A stretch of DNA of 64,000 bases from Gelidibacter mesophilus DSM 14095 (GTDB lineage: Bacteria > Bacteroidota > Bacteroidia > Flavobacteriales > Flavobacteriaceae): contig NZ_AUHD01000012.1 of NCBI RefSeq assembly GCF_000423005.1, positions 1-64,000 of the forward strand, given 5' to 3'. Below, piece by piece: positions 63,308 to 64,000 of the stretch. The notes below the pieces were generated by a model. That model saw nothing but the letters and a program-made list of their open reading frames with translations, ran no database searches and was not told where the DNA came from. The position numbers and the translations under genes were made by a program. The stretch's first letter is position 1, and the number at the start of each line of letters is the position of its first letter.

Positions 63308-64000
63308 TCAAGCCAATTCCAGCGCAATTTCAATCATTTCCTTAAAAGTAGTTTCTCTTTCACTTGTACTGGTGCGCTCTCCTGTAACCAATGAGTCTGA
63401 GATAGTTAAGATGCTTAGAGCATTGACGTCATGTTTGGCGGCAACTGTATAAAGTCCAGCAGTTTCCATTTCAACGCATAGAATACCAAATCTCGACCAT
63501 TTTTTATAGGATTCAAAATCATCGGCATAAAACTCATCACTGGTCAAAACGTTTCCTGCCTTTAAAGAGATATTCTTGTTTTTCGCTGCTTCAATCGCTT
63601 TTTGAAAAAGGCCAAAATCGGCAGTAGGCGCAAAATCAGCACCACCAAAGCGGAGTTCATTAATTCCCGAAGTAGAAGATGCAGCCATAGCCAAGACGAT
63701 ATCTCTTAACTTGACATGTTCTTGGTAAGACCCAGCACTTCCAACCCTTATCAGGTTTTTCACATCATAATCTGTAATCAATTCGTGGGCATAAATGGAA
63801 ATGCTAGGGACGCCCATTCCTGTGCCCATCGTTGAAACACGCTTGCCTTTATAGGTGCCCGTATATCCAAGCATGCCTCTAACATTGTTAAAGCGTTTTG
63901 GGTTTTCAAAAAATGTATTGGCAATCCATTTTGCTCTTAACGGATCCCCTGGAAGAAGAATGGTTTCAGCTATTTCTCCTTTTTTAGCTTCGATATGCAC
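63308..64000 (-). CDS. deoD: Purine-nucleoside phosphorylase DeoD type (5' end at window edge)
   Basis: 230 residues seen, nearly complete. [26 protein letters not shown] at the N-terminus, the phosphate site in [16 protein letters not shown] and VGSAGSY, the substrate [14 protein letters not shown] and the catalytic Asp in [10 protein letters not shown] are typical of trimeric-hexamer DeoD enzymes (EC 2.4.2.1). The first codon in the window is a GTG that probably encodes Val of a MSVHIEA start, so the true start lies one or two codons past the right edge. It feeds purine salvage together with the split 5'-nucleotidase elsewhere in the window. Confidence 0.94.
   Translation of the reverse strand: MHIEAKKGEIAETILLPGDPLRAKWIANTFFENPKRFNNVRGMLGYTGTYKGKRVSTMGTGMGVPSISIYAHELITDYDVKNLIRVGSAGSYQEHVKLRDIVLAMAASSTSGINELRFGGADFAPTADFGLFQKAIEAAKNKNISLKAGNVLTSDEFYADDFESYKKWSRFGILCVEMETAGLYTVAAKHDVNALSILTISDSLVTGERTSTSERETTFKEMIEIALELA

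Overview
The window looks like core chromosome of a member of the Bacteroidota, most likely the family Flavobacteriaceae. The signs are AT-rich sequence; promoters of the TTTG / TAnnTTTG type with no Shine-Dalgarno leaders; a TonB receptor paired with a DUF4249 lipoprotein; a DUF5686 carboxypeptidase-like protein; flavobacterial small families (DUF6095, DUF6913, the DUF4835/PorD type); and locally conserved gene orders such as bamD-rpoZ-coaBC-DUF4835-recN. I cannot name the genus from the sequence alone.

Layout. 1-441: the 3' end of a 23S rRNA gene, a spacer with stem structures, 5S rRNA and a terminator, so the left edge lies in an rRNA operon. 442-7700: mostly minus-strand genes: a small membrane protein, a TonB receptor with its lipoprotein partner, monomeric isocitrate dehydrogenase and a pentapeptide-repeat protein. 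8388-13940: L19, TrmD, a coiled-coil membrane protein, a long GAPDH and a DegQ/HtrA protease, all minus. 14118-18149: plus-strand dapF-GNAT-mltG-DUF2279 run and a lysozyme-like protein, tied to the cell wall. 18150-20932: RsmI-like methyltransferase, low-molecular-weight phosphatase and dnaA, minus. 21121-31398: thioesterase; ribD-HAD-EamA-YigZ operon; GNAT-prmC; cutC; a GH20 hexosaminidase; ligA. 31500-35151: two related multi-pass membrane proteins of unknown role and a 5'-nucleotidase split over two genes. 35219-47869: a long plus-strand run of housekeeping genes (dapA, bamD, rpoZ, coaBC, DUF4835, recN, fabI, glycosyltransferase, YbbR-like, coaE, two-component system). 47940-57645: minus-strand cold-shock protein, miaA, ion channel, DUF3857 protein, exonuclease/GIY-YIG nuclease, YggS, DUF1015, hydroxyacyl-CoA dehydrogenase and a Gfo/Idh/MocA oxidoreductase. 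58010-64000: pcm, DUF5686 protein, smpB, a small lipoprotein, a SixA-type phosphatase and deoD running off the right edge.

Most genes serve envelope building, peptidoglycan precursors (dapA, dapF), RNA modification and translation (trmD, miaA, rplS, smpB, prmC), DNA replication and repair (dnaA, ligA, recN) and cofactor synthesis (ribD, coaBC, coaE). I saw no phage, transposase, CRISPR array, tRNA gene, toxin-antitoxin or defence island, and no strong case for a new multi-gene system. The points that most deserve a second look are an exonuclease gene whose only workable start codon is ATT, start codons placed only 6-9 bases after a promoter -7 element (apparent leaderless mRNAs), an RsmI-like methyltransferase with altered motifs, a HAD phosphatase overlapping ribD, and intergenic palindromes and degenerate repeats that look like dispersed elements.
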